Of a DNA stretch of 64,000 nt, positions 39,999 to 50,050 are shown piece after piece. Source of the stretch: Paramecium pentaurelia (taxonomy: Eukaryota; Ciliophora; Oligohymenophorea; Peniculida; Parameciidae); assembly GCA_905183005.1 (NCBI GenBank), contig CAJJDO010000013.1, forward strand, positions 485,728 to 549,727, read 5' to 3'. Each line of letters begins with the position of its first letter. The first letter of the stretch is position 1. The notes below the pieces were generated by a model. The model was not told where the DNA came from and did not search any database. It saw only the letters and a program-made list of their open reading frames with translations. The position numbers were made by a program, and so were the translations under genes.

Positions 39999-41391
39999 TA
40001 GAATCTCATTTATTATTATGAATAATAAAGACATTGTTGAAGACAATTTATATAAATAGATAGATATTTAATCTTATATTGTCCACTATAACTTAGGGAA
40101 TAATTCAATTGATTTAATCAGACAAAATAGAGTCTCATAAATTACTGAAATTAAATAAAACAGTTTCATTAATTTGATTAGGAGTATTAAAGTGATTTTA
40201 TTCAGCTAAAGAAGAAGGAAGTCTATTATACAATCTTCTTAAATGTTAAATCAATCTAATAAACTAAATTTAGAATAATTTTTGTACTATTTATTTATGA
40301 ATCATGAGAAAATGTAAGAAATAACAAAAAATTGTACTTAAGATAATTAAACTTATGAATTGATTGGATTAATTGGATTAGATGTCCATCATATTAAAAT
40401 TATACGTACTGAAGATACAAAACCTTGTCTAATAATTTTGATCAAAGAAAACAGAAGAGAATCTTAAAATAAATCATTAAAATATAAACTGAAAATAAAT
40501 AACAAACTTTTAACTTAGGTTTAAGAAAGTATATAGTCTAGAATAAGGATGTGTTTAATTTATCTCAAATAAATTTTATAATATGAGACGTCGAAGAAAA
40601 ATAAAAGGTAAGAATTTGATAATCAAAAAGTAATTTTATTCTTAAATAGTCAAATAACGAAAACCTACACTGATATTAACAACATACAAGATTTTGCGAA
40701 CTTGAATTCTAAATTTGCCAAAATTGTTCTAAATCATTTTGATATTGTGAATAGTATACAAGAATGTATTTCAATCTTTAACGTTCTTTTCCCTAAAAAA
40801 GATAATAGAAAAATAAAACTAATTTCTCATTTGACTGATAATCGTATTTATACTGATTAAAAAAAACTAAAGCAGTTACTTATAAATTGCTTATTCTTTA
40901 TTTTCTAAAATACGGAATAAATTATAATTGAGTTGAAGGATGAAGTGAGTCAAGATGGTTTAAATTAAAAATTCATAAAATTTGACATAATTTACTCTGG
41001 TCAAATTTTCACAGCTGAAAAGATTAGTAAATTACCAATTCTCAATCCATAAAGTTTAGAGGAATTAAGACATAATAGCTATTAATAATTAAATTTAGAA
41101 ATTCCTATAGCATTGATGATAATCAGATAAATTGGACCCTATAAATAAATTCATTTTAAACAAAATGGTATTGAAAAATAGAATAAACTCTCATTTTATT
41201 TATTTAGATAATTAGAGGAATTTCACTTAATTCCAATAATATCTTTGCATCCTTCATAAAATCTGATAACAAGTTAAAAATTTTTTAAGAAATCTTCAAA
41301 TGTATATAAAACAGAAAAATATAATGCGACTGAAGAACCTCATTTAGAAACATTCCGTTAAATAAGTGAATAAATGATATCTAAAATTTGA
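39444..41391 (+). CDS. Degenerate histidine-kinase-like membrane protein
   Basis: One 22-nt intron (39809-39830) leaves 642 codons, 641 residues. The first 200 residues carry about five hydrophobic segments (LFLIILILFEIL, LLGLLIMLFGYIF, LTLIAIIIY, FITIIVLILNITSLYLV, ILLFIFSSIIAIY). A PAS-like stretch follows (about 320-370). The last 200 residues resemble a GHKL ATPase: IYTDQKKLKQLLINCLFFIF fits the N-box frame, and LNLEIPIALMIIRQIG fits the G2/N-terminal helix. The catalytic features are worn away: the Mg-binding Asn of the N-box is Phe, the D-x-G-x-G box reads YSGQI, and no phospho-acceptor His box is obvious. Probably a pseudokinase sensor. The start is the first ATG after an in-frame TGA. 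Confidence 0.7.
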
Positions 41392-41515
41392 TTAAATGTA
41401 TTAGAACATCTAATTCATTTTACATATTATTTTTTGTTAAAATATTATTAATAAATCTAATTTAATGTTTTAAATATAAATATAAATTTCAAGTAAAAAC
41501 TAATTTATTCATTTA

Positions 41516-42031
41516 ATGATTTTTATTGAGATATACAATAATTAGATGTCTTTAATTTGTTCTATCATTTATTTCCTAAGCATTTTATAATGTGAAATTA
41601 AATTTTTAATTCAAGGTACGTAAAAAAAGAAAATATATGCTGATGTTATATTTATTGAACTTCTAAGGCTAAGAGAGAAAAAGTCTTTTAACTGGTAGTC
41701 CAAAAGAAGGAAGAATTTAACAAAATTAGAAAATTTTAATTAATTTAGCATAATTGAATTTGCCATTAGAACAAGCCCATTTGAGAAGAAATAGTAAACT
41801 TTGAAGATAAAAGCAATCATTTTTATTCTCCATATTATTCATTTTATATCAATATTTTAATTATAAATGTTAATTAATAGTACTTAAAGTGTTAGGTTTT
41901 CTAAAGTCAGAATTTCAAGAAATCTAGATTAAATTTATTGTCTATTTTGTTCTATTTAGAAATCTTTTAATATGATTTAGTATATATATATAGAGAGGTA
42001 CTTCTCTTCTTATTTATTATAAAAAAATTGA
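41516..42031 (+). CDS. Possible small secreted protein, 171 residues
   Basis: An uninterrupted frame of 172 codons. A second in-frame ATG at 41546 gives a signal-peptide-like start (MSLICSIIYFLSILQC). The middle is basic (LLRLREKKSFNWQSKRRK). No family recognised. A different frame in 41637-41804 also reads like protein, so the correct frame, or the existence of a gene, is uncertain. Confidence 0.3.
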
Positions 42032-42200
42032 ATATGTATTTGTTATCTATCTTATTTAAACAAGAAATACGTATTTTTTTCGATTTTTATTTTTTTTTAT
42101 GGCTTCAATAACACATAGTTTGCTCATAAAAATAATAATATCAATTTTTATTTATAAAGTGAAAAATACATAAATAAAAATAAGAAAATAAGATTTAATT

Positions 42201-42929
42201 TCATTAAAAGAAATGAGTGTTTTTGGGTCTAAATATTTTTGGATCAAATTTAACTCTTTTTTAACTTTTTGATGTTCTTTGAGATTGAGTATCATCATTG
42301 ATTGCTTATTATTGTTATCTTAAGCTTACTCCTCTTTTTAGTTAATTAGTGATAATTTGTTGTTTGTTTTTTAAAATACTTTTTTTAGTGTTTGTTTCAG
42401 AGTCCCTTTGTAATGACATTGATTAATCATCATTATTAGTATTTTAAGCTCTTTAGGCTATAGAATTGCTACTTATACTTCTAGCATAAGGTTTTTTTTT
42501 TTCAGCTTTTTTATCTGCACACATCTTAAATTACGAATCTTTGTAAGTTTATTTCTTTTACATTACTTCTTCATCTCTTTACTTTAGAGACTCTTAATAT
42601 TATAAATTATGATTTATTTATGGATTTTGAATTGTAGAATTCAAAGATAGTTTTAAGCTAGGATTGAATGATATAGATTAACGATTAGCACTACTGCTAT
42701 TAAAAGTAGCTGTTTTATTAATGCTTAAATTAATATTATTTTCTTATAATGCTAATTCTAATTGTTCTAGTGATTCATGATATTCACCCAACTATGAAAG
42801 TGGAGGAATTAAAGTATTTTATTTATGTGGGTGTTTTATAATTTGTTTTCTTTTTAAAATTGTAGGAATGTTGTACTCGATCTAATGATCAGAGTTTTTT
42901 TACTTAATACAAGTTTATACTACTCCCAT
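42201..42929 (-). CDS. Hypothetical low-complexity protein with a KRVKF motif
   Basis: A single exon of 243 codons with no intron. It is rich in Ser, Asn, Gln and Lys and largely disordered. A helical LGEYHESLEQLELALQENN lies near residue 55, an RQRDEEVMQKK-like charged stretch near 120, and KSILKNKQQ near 190. Near the C-terminus, SQKRVKFDPKIF contains R-V-K-F, a match to the RVxF docking motif for protein phosphatase 1, in a basic-then-acidic setting typical of such sites. That function is inference from a short motif. The start ATG 42929 (MGVVQTCIKQK) is in frame and close to protein-like sequence. TGA 42201-42203 ends it. Confidence 0.7.
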
Positions 42930-43495
42930 TTAATAAATAAATATTTTAGAATAATTAAAAATTATTTTGTATTCCAAAATGAATGTCAAATATAAATTTT
43001 AATTACATTTTAGATGAGTTCAACCTAAAATTTTGTATACCCAAATTTATATTTGATTTACATTAAGCAAACGGTAAATTGAATCACCAAATTAGGTAAA
43101 ATATTTATAATATTTTTATAAAATAATTAAATATATATATTTATGATTTACTGGCATTATAAATTCAAAGATTAATTTCGTTCAATTTTTATTAGAATTA
43201 AAACTCATCCAATTCTATTCCCTTTCTCTAATACTAAGTATTTTGTTAAATACTTTATTTAACTTATCTTAAAAAATATTGTTTTACCTACTCAATACTC
43301 AAATAAGATCAAATCATCTTTATTAATTCAGTATAAAACCACCTCAAAATATAGTCCTAAAAGCTAATTTTTAAGATCACTAAACCTAATATTAATAAAT
43401 ATATTCTTTATTATATAAAACCTATTATATTGAATAATAATATCAATTAATTAATAAAACAATTGTCTCATCCAGTTTAAAATTATTATAAACGA
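42930..43495. other. Intergenic spacer
   Basis: About 570 bases, AT-rich with a TATATATA run near 43,130. No coding or RNA feature recognised. Confidence 0.5.
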
Positions 43496-43986
43496 TCATT
43501 ATAAATTTTCAGACCATTCAAAATTAAAATATGAATCAAAAATATTAAATGGCTTACCAAAATCTTTTTATAGATTTATATTTAATTGCATTATACTCTA
43601 TAAACAATAGAACCATCATCAAGATTATTATCATTTAGATCTTTCTAAAATTTTAGAACATTTAGCTTCAAAATATTTAAATTACTTTATCAATTGACTT
43701 TATAAAATAGTTAAGATTAGAAATTTTGAAATTATAATTGTAACTATAAGGATGTCCAAATAATTTAAATATCAATGAGTAAATTAAATCAGAACAATTT
43801 CTCCGTTATTTGAAGTCTAGACATTTATCAAATTAGATTTGTATGTAATGTATTTTGTAAAATTTATAGGAGATCTATATTTAGAAACATCATTACTACC
43901 TTATCGAAAATTTCTTATATTTGATCACAGATTTATTTTAATTAATCATAACGATCTTTTGCCATCATTAAATAAGTTTTGAACAT
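43496..43986 (-). pseudogene. 5'-truncated gene fragment beside tRNA-Pro
   Basis: Not recognised. The frame has clear protein composition (DRYDQLKQICDQIQEIFDK, then FDKCLDFKQRRNCSDLIY). Introns of 25 nt (43875-43899) and 20 nt (43666-43685) join good exons, and the end (FNIFDSYFNFEWSENLQ) also reads as protein. However, one frame break near 43,560-43,595 remains unexplained. Upstream of the first ATG (43986) the same frame stays open with equally good sequence right up to the tRNA terminator, where there is no start codon. This suggests that the 5' part of an older gene was lost at the tRNA. A gene starting at 43986 with one unrecognised intron is the alternative. Confidence 0.45.
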
Positions 43987-44099
43987 AAGGTATTATGAAA
44001 ACTATATTTGTACATCTTCATTATTTTTAAGAATTAAACATTTAATTTAAGCATAGATTTTTGTATAAATTATGATAAAATCCGAATCTAAATAAGAGT

Positions 44100-44110
44100 A
44101 AAAAAAAAAA
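44100..44110 (-). terminator. Pol III oligo-T terminator of tRNA-Pro
   Basis: Eleven T on the minus strand immediately after the tRNA discriminator base. Confidence 0.9.
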
Positions 44111-44181
44111 GGGCTCGTTCGGGAATTGAACCCGACCTACTTGCACCCAAAGCAAGCGTACTACCGATATACTAACAAGCC
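44111..44181 (-). tRNA. tRNA-Pro (anticodon UGG)
   Basis: 71 nt without intron. The acceptor stem (GGCTTGT pairing with ACGAGCC, one G-T wobble) closes well. The anticodon stem CTTGC/GCAAG encloses loop TTTGGGT with anticodon TGG, which reads CCN proline codons. The T arm (GTCGGGTTCAATTCCCGAA region) has the standard TTCAA loop. An 11-base T run (minus strand) starts directly after the 3' end, a Pol III terminator. Confidence 0.95.
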
Positions 44182-44235
44182 ACTTGTTAATGTTTTACAT
44201 GATGTTCACTATTTATACACATGATTAATATTTTT

Positions 44236-45252
44236 ATGAGAACAAATAAAAATAATGAAGATGGTACATATTGGAAATTATAATATGAATAACTCAAAAA
44301 GTAAAAGAAGATATTTTACAGCAATGATACGAATCAATAATTAGTGACTTAATTATAAGATAAATGTTTAAAATAAGAACAATAAATTGATAAGTTAAAT
44401 TAACTAATAAAATAAGCAACTCCATCTAAAATATCAGATCCGTCAATTGAAGATTATGAAATTATTAAAGTGTAATTCAAAACATAAATTGATCAAAAGG
44501 ACTCTATGATCCTTCAATTATAAAGAGATAATCTTAATATTTAAAAAATTGCTTTAGAGTAGTTAAAAAAATCAGATTTTCAGATTGAACAACAGAGATG
44601 TTAAATAACTTAACTAAAATAATAGATTGAAGAATAAAATCAACTTATTTCTCATTTATAATAAAAATTATTGCAAGAATAATAAGAAACTAAAGAATTC
44701 AAAGAAAAAATCATTATTTGTGAAAAAATGAATGAAGCATTAGAATAAACTATTGATACACTTAATCAAAAAAATTAAACTAATAGAGAAAAGCAAAATA
44801 AAGAAGTTTAATAATGGATGCAAAAACATAAAAAACTAGAATAAGAGTACATAATTTTAAAAACAAAAATTGAAGATCTCTCTAAATCTAATTTTGGAAA
44901 ATATAGTATTGAAAACCTTGATTTAGTTTCTGTAATTGATAAAATTAATGAAAAAATAAATTAATTGCAAGATGAATGTAAAGGAGTGAAATAAGAAAAG
45001 TAATAATTGAGTTCTGAAAACACTTAACTATCAGAAAGATTAAAATAAGTAGAAATTAACTATTAAAAATAATTATAATAAATTTAAGAATTATAGACAG
45101 AAATCAACTACTAAAAATTAAAAGCTAAATCTAGTTCTCCTAATTTAGATGAATAATAGTAGGATATTCCATAAATAATTATTTAAGCATCAGAAGATGA
45201 CAATTAGGATGATAATTAATTTATTTAAGAAGATCTTTAATAGGAAACTTGA
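44236..45252 (+). CDS. Coiled-coil protein, 338 residues
   Basis: One open frame of 339 codons, no intron. The start ATG (MRTNKNNEDGTYWKLQYEQL) is 54 bases from the tRNA-Pro 5' end. From residue 30 to about 310 it is nearly continuous Leu/Gln/Lys/Glu heptads, a parallel coiled coil, broken near 75 (ATPSKISDPSIEDYE) and near 225 (SKSNFGKYSIENLDLVSV). The C-terminus is acidic. No named family recognised; cytoskeletal or vesicle-tether roles are typical for such proteins but not shown here. Confidence 0.85.
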
Positions 45253-45524
45253 AAAATGAAGTTTTATTATTTTAATTACAAATATATTTATATATTATAA
45301 TTTAATGACTACATACTTATATTCAAATTAATTAAGATATAATATATTTATATACTAGAAAATATATATTTATATTCAAAAGAATAATATTATATTTGAT
45401 TATATCAAAATTTCTTATATCAACAAGAAACAAAATTATGTAGCCCAAATTTTATTCAGAGCTTTTGTAGATTATATAAATAATGTAATAATAAAGTAGT
45501 GACTTTAATTGAAATATTTTTTAC

Positions 45525-46792
45525 TCATTAATTTTTTTGTGATTTTCTTCTTAACTCTTCTTTAAGGGCTTGTTCCCATTCTCTCTATCTACCTAATTAA
45601 ACAAATTGTATACTTCTAGAGTCTTTATTCATCAAGTCTTTGTTTTTATAATTGTTATTGTTGTATGTATGTTGAATTAATGGGTTTATCTTAGATTTTT
45701 CCATTAGTAGCCCCAACAATAGAGCGTTTAGAAGGAACTGGATCTAAGGATTATTTAAATCCTATTTCTTCACTATCAGTTTAAGGATCAGAGATTTGTA
45801 CATATGGGTGCTAGAGTAATTTACTTGCAGATGGTCTAAGATGAGCTGCAACAAAAATAGAATCTAAAAAATTTTTTGCTTATGCTGATGTTTATTGAGG
45901 ATAATTTGGTTTTTCTTCTTAAGCAATTTTCTTCATTAATTCATAAGCATCAATATCTGCTCCATATTTATCAGCATATGGAGGCAAACCTCCAATCATT
46001 TCTATAACTACTCCTCCAAATGACCATATGTCAGATTCGAAAGAGGCAGCCTTCAATTAACATACTTCAGGAGCCATCCAATAAGGAGTTCCTTTTAATG
46101 ATTTATTTTAAATTATTAAGTTTTCTTCAGAGTCTAGAACTTTAGATGTTCCAAAATCGGATAATTTAATTGTTCCATCACTGTCAACTAAAATATTGGC
46201 AGCCTTTATGTCTCTATGAATAACTTTATTTTGATGAAGGTATTAAATTCCTTCTAAGATCTATCTTGCATAAATTCTAACATTAGCTTCATCAAGTCTA
46301 ACTTTATTTATAACTTTTCTAAGTGATCCTTATGCGATATATTCTAGAGCTATATCAACATAGGTATTATCTTGGCTGATTTCTGTAAAATAGTATTTAA
46401 TAATATTTTTGTGCTATAACTTTTTTAAGAGTTTGATTTCTGCTTTTAAAGCATTTATTGTTCTAAAAATCTAGATTTTGAAAATAACATTGTACTTAAT
46501 CTCCTCCTCCTTAAAGTTTAACTGTTTTAATAGCTAAGATTTTGCCTGTCTTATTATCCAAGGCTTGATAAACTTCAGAAAAAGCACCTGTGCCTATAAG
46601 CTCACCTTTTTTATAGTCTCTTTTTGATGCAACTTTGTTTGGTTATACAATAACCTATCAAACTTAAAAAATGTAATATTACATCTGATGGTTAAATTTA
46701 ACCTGGTGGCTTATTTTTTTAAACTTCAATTTTTTTAGATGGTTCTAAAAAAATAAGAAATGAATACATTCCTTGTTTCCACAACAACCCAT
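45525..46792 (-). CDS. MAPKKK-like (STE11/ANP type) kinase with MGCC acylation signal
   Basis: A 388-residue Ser/Thr kinase. It begins MGCCGNKEQ: Gly-2 suits N-myristoylation and Cys-3/4 palmitoylation, so it should sit on a membrane. Kinase motifs: ELIGTGAFSEVYQA (glycine loop), ILAIKTVKL (ATP Lys), VIHRDIKAANIL, KLSDFGTSK, GTPYWMAPEV and DIWSFGGVVIEMIGG. This series matches MAPKKKs of the MEKK/NPK1 group and all catalytic residues are present. A short C-terminal helix (REWEQALKEELRRKSQ) follows. Introns at 46745-46767, 46655-46682, one near 46,470 and a 25-nt one near the end leave 389 codons. The first intron links MGCC to the rest, so this start rests on splicing. Its ATG is only about 35 bases below the stop of the DUF922-like gene. 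Confidence 0.92.
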
Positions 46793-46827
46793 TTTTATTT
46801 GTAGATATATTAATAATAATAATAAAA

Positions 46828-47455
46828 TCAGTATTTTTGTAATTCCTTAATGATGAATTCATTCCACTCCTTTTATTTGCTAATATTTTGACTATGATTG
46901 GTTTCTTCATCATACCTTCTTTCTAAGGAGAGATACTCCTAAAATGTATCTTAGAAGATTTTCATTGATTCGAGTCTATAGTTCTTAGTGAATTTAGATT
47001 TATCAGCTCTACAATAGGTTAGGGTAATTATACCTTGCTTTAAATTCTAAAGCACATAAACATCCAATAAGATAATGCCCAGTTTCATGTTCCAACAAAC
47101 GATCCCATTTATTCTTAACCCATGATTTACTGTTTAAACAACACCAAGCATTTATTGTTAATCTATATCTTATATTGTTGCTATGCTTCATTTTTTTCAT
47201 TGTAAAATCATAGGTATAACCAACAGTCCAAAAGCAATGTGCCTTCCATTATGAATATACATTTGGAGGGGCTGAGAAGAGATCCCAAGTTACTTTCTGT
47301 ATTTTGACACCATTAATGACAAGAGGCAAGACAGATTGGAAATCATTAAAGGATGCATAATTCAAAGGGTCATCAATTTCATCAATTTCTGATGAAGTAT
47401 TACTGCAGCATGTTGAGAAGTGAGAATTACTATTGCATTATTCATTTTCTGACAT
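46828..47455 (-). CDS. DUF922-like putative zinc metallopeptidase, 200 residues
   Basis: One 25-nt intron (47009-47033) leaves 201 codons. The core is W-V-K-N-K-W-DRLLEHETGHYLIG: an HExxH zinc motif in the setting W...LL.HE.GH..I that I associate with the DUF922 family of mostly bacterial secreted proteins. Before it come WDLFSAPP, HCFWTVGYTYDF and RLTINAWCCLN; after it, aromatic helices (FQEYLSLERRYDEE, WNEFIIKELQKY), where DUF922 proteins also have a conserved Y/W helix. No signal peptide is visible, so it may act inside the cell. Substrate unknown. A Cys-rich N-terminus (SHFSTCCSN) is unusual. Start ATG 47455 is the first in frame. Confidence 0.75.
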
Positions 47456-47582
47456 TCTACATAAGTATATACTTAGTTATTACTTTTAAGATTATGATCT
47501 TTGAGATGTAGAATTAGAAATTGAACACCTTCTAATTATCATTTGTGAAAAATGTCACAAAATAAATAAATTAATTATCAGA

Positions 47583-48350
47583 TCAGATAAGATAAATCTA
47601 CAAATTTGATATTCCGAATGAATTCTCCAGTGGATCATTATCTAAGGTACTTCCAAAACCCAATTTAATTGTATCTTTCGTATGTGGAAATGAAACATCA
47701 ATAACCGAAGTCAACTTTCCTTCAGGATATCTACTTCCACATACAGAAATGCCATTTTTCACTTTAGAATAGTCATATTTCTCTGTCCATACATATTCCA
47801 TTCCATCCATTCTTCCTATGCTGACTCTTAAGAATCCTGTTTCTCCACCCCATCCATCTATAAAATGATAATTTGCTACAATTCTCACTTTACTATGTTG
47901 AGGTAATTCAACAAAGGTTTTCTGAACTTCCCCTCCTGCAAATTTACCATAACCACCCAACATACTGATACCTCCACATGTAGATATTGAGTTATCACTC
48001 CAATCTACTGGTTACTACCAATAGTTTTCTTACCACCAAAGCATCCATTAAGGTTGATTTTTATAATAAAAGTTACCTTGTATTCTTAATGAATGAAAAG
48101 AGGCTTTTTCTGCAGATGTATAAAATTCCAAAGGTGATATAGATAACACTATGTCCTCATTAAATGTCCATTTCACAGCTCTATCTATTGTTATTCGAGA
48201 TGTTGAATGAGGAAGACTTATAAATTCTAAAAATGCTGGTGATGAGTCTGTTCCTACCAAACTTAATGAAGCCATTTATAATGCTACTTGTTATGTGATT
48301 ACTTTTTCATTTGAAATTACTCCCACTATCAATTAAATAAATATTAACAT
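47583..48350 (-). CDS. Secreted Gly/Trp-rich protein, 255 residues
   Basis: One exon, 256 codons. It starts with a signal peptide (MLIFIQLIVGVISNEKV), which selects ATG 48350 over the internal ATG at 48275. The second half contains CGGISMLGGYGKFAGGEV, then VELPQHSKVRIVANYHFIDG, a pattern (L-P-x-H-x-x-L-x-I-x-x-x-x-x-F-I-D-x-W) that I associate with repeated extracellular modules of large ciliate surface proteins. Here it occurs once. It ends FGISNLQIYLI. Probably secreted or cell-surface; function unknown. Its start codon is 25 bases from that of the divergent trichocyst-matrix-like gene. Confidence 0.75.
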
Positions 48351-48375
48351 TATTATATAAATAAAAACGATTAAC
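48351..48375. promoter_or_regulatory. 25-bp divergent inter-start region
   Basis: Only 25 bases separate the start codons of two divergently transcribed genes that both encode signal-peptide proteins. Any core promoter and both 5' leaders must lie in this interval or overlap the coding sequences. Confidence 0.7.
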
Positions 48376-49576
48376 ATGCTAATATTATTTCTACTTTTAG
48401 GTCTAAGTGTAAATATAGAACTTAAATTTGAAGAGGAAATTATTAAATTAGAGCAAACTTAATTAGGCAAGACATTCTTAGATACAGTCTAAATTGCTGT
48501 AAGAAGCAAAGAACCATTAGATAGAGTCTTCCAAATATTGAGAGATTAAGCATAGTCTTATGAAACAGAATTTCTAACAATTGATGAGAGGCATAAGACT
48601 TTCTCATCTAAATGTACTAAAGATCTAGGAGATTTTGATAATTATGCAGCTTTATTGAAAGCTCGTATTATGGACATGTAATAAGCTTTAGATGATAAAA
48701 TACCTGAAAAAACAAAAAAAGTTAATACTCTATAAAATAAAAAGAAAGAAAAGACTATGTTAATTAATAGAATAGATGAAATCTAATAAAATAGAGAGAA
48801 ATAAAAGTGCATCTTTGATTCGAGACTTGAGTAAGTATATATGTATATCAAAGAGAACATTAAACTGCCATATCTGCTGTTGTTGCAGTTAGAGAAATAT
48901 TTGAGTCTGCTTTATATGAAAATGATAATGGAGAGACAGCGTTTATTCAACTCTAAGAGGATGATGTTGATAAAGTTACAAATTTATTAGGTTATGCAAG
49001 TCTTAAAGCAGGTATTCTATGATTTTCTAAATAATAGGTGATTTTAAACATTTATAGGGTTATAGTTCATTGTTTACAGTGATGGAATAATTGAAAGTAG
49101 GGTAAATTTCTAAACATGAAGAAACTGTAAGATAATTAGTAGAAACTTGCAATGATTTAGAAAACTATATTGATATAGCCAGAAGTCTATTAAGATCTGT
49201 GGATGATATTAGAGAATCATATTTCTAAAGATTATATAAAAATTTAAATCAAGATTTAAGAGATGTTAATGCAATTATAGAAGAACTAGATTCAGATGTA
49301 AATGTTTTGGAAGCCTAAATCAAAGTACTGACAATGGATAGAGATGAAGCTGTTTAAAAATAGGATAATAAATTAAAATAAAGAGGAGATAGAGCAGTTG
49401 AATGTGAATAAGAAGATACTGTTTATTAGTTCAAATTATAAGAAAAGTAATTTAAATTTGTATTATATATTAGTTAGAGAGAAAGAGAAACTATTTAAAG
49501 GATATTATCATTATGTTTAGAGAATGTTAAAGAACTTAAACATTATATCAAAAGAAGAGGAGATGAGTTTTAATGA
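48376..49576 (+). CDS. Trichocyst matrix protein-like secreted coiled-coil protein
   Basis: 374 residues with signal peptide MLILFLLLGLSVNIEL. Introns 48831-48853, 49012-49037 and 49447-49473 leave 375 codons. The body is alpha-helical: IDEIQQNREKQKCIFDSRLE, then EEHQTAISAVVAVREIFESA and NQDLRDVNAIIEELDSDV. The EHxxAIxAV-type helix, Glu/Asp richness and paired helical halves resemble Paramecium trichocyst matrix proteins, whose precursors are cut and crystallise in the secretory granule. A cluster KAGDFKHLQGYSS in the middle may mark the inter-domain or processing region. The family call is by pattern. Few cysteines. Confidence 0.7.
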
Positions 49577-49739
49577 TTATGAAATAAATATATAATTGTA
49601 TCAACTAATTCAAGATTTTATCAAACTCTTTTATTCACTTTTATATATATTATTAGTCAATTTAAGTTATTAAGGTATAAAGTATTATTTGTTCATAATA
49701 TATAAATTATAATTAAATAAGTAGAGAATTCAAGAATAC

Positions 49740-50011
49740 ATGGTAATTTGATTGCATGATAATATTAGTTTGGAATTTTCAATTTCTCAACAATGATAAT
49801 GATTTTGTTGCTTATTATATGCACTTCAACTTATATCAGACAAATGAAACCTGATTTAATTAATTCACATAGACATGGATTTAGAGGATTCTTTAGAAGA
49901 AGTGCAGTAATTGGAGTATTTTAACAATATCATAATATCTAGGATAGATTGTCACCATTAGTATCAGGTTTATGTTTTATTATGGGTGCTTATGTGTTGT
50001 TAATACGATGA
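49740..50011 (+). CDS. TMEM167: Kish/TMEM167 family membrane protein
   Basis: 81 residues, closely matching Kish: MFGIFNFSTMIMILLLIICT for TM1 (animal forms have IFNFQSLLTVILLLICT), then TYIRQMKPDLIN, GFRGFFRRSAVIG and TM2 CFIMGAYVLLIR at the C-terminus. Kish proteins sit in the Golgi and support early secretion. The 26-nt intron 49743-49768 lies directly after the ATG, so the first coding exon is the start codon alone. Without it the start would be out of frame. An insert of about 10 residues (FQQYHNIQDR) precedes TM2. Confidence 0.92.
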
Positions 50012-50050
50012 TTAATTAATACATGTGTTTAAATTATGTAAGAATTACTT

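Noticed and set aside
41637..41804. Alternative 55-residue frame with SLLTGSPKEGRIQ
   Set aside because: Protein-like but overlaps the longer frame 41516-42031 and has no supporting family; too short to decide, so not listed as a gene.
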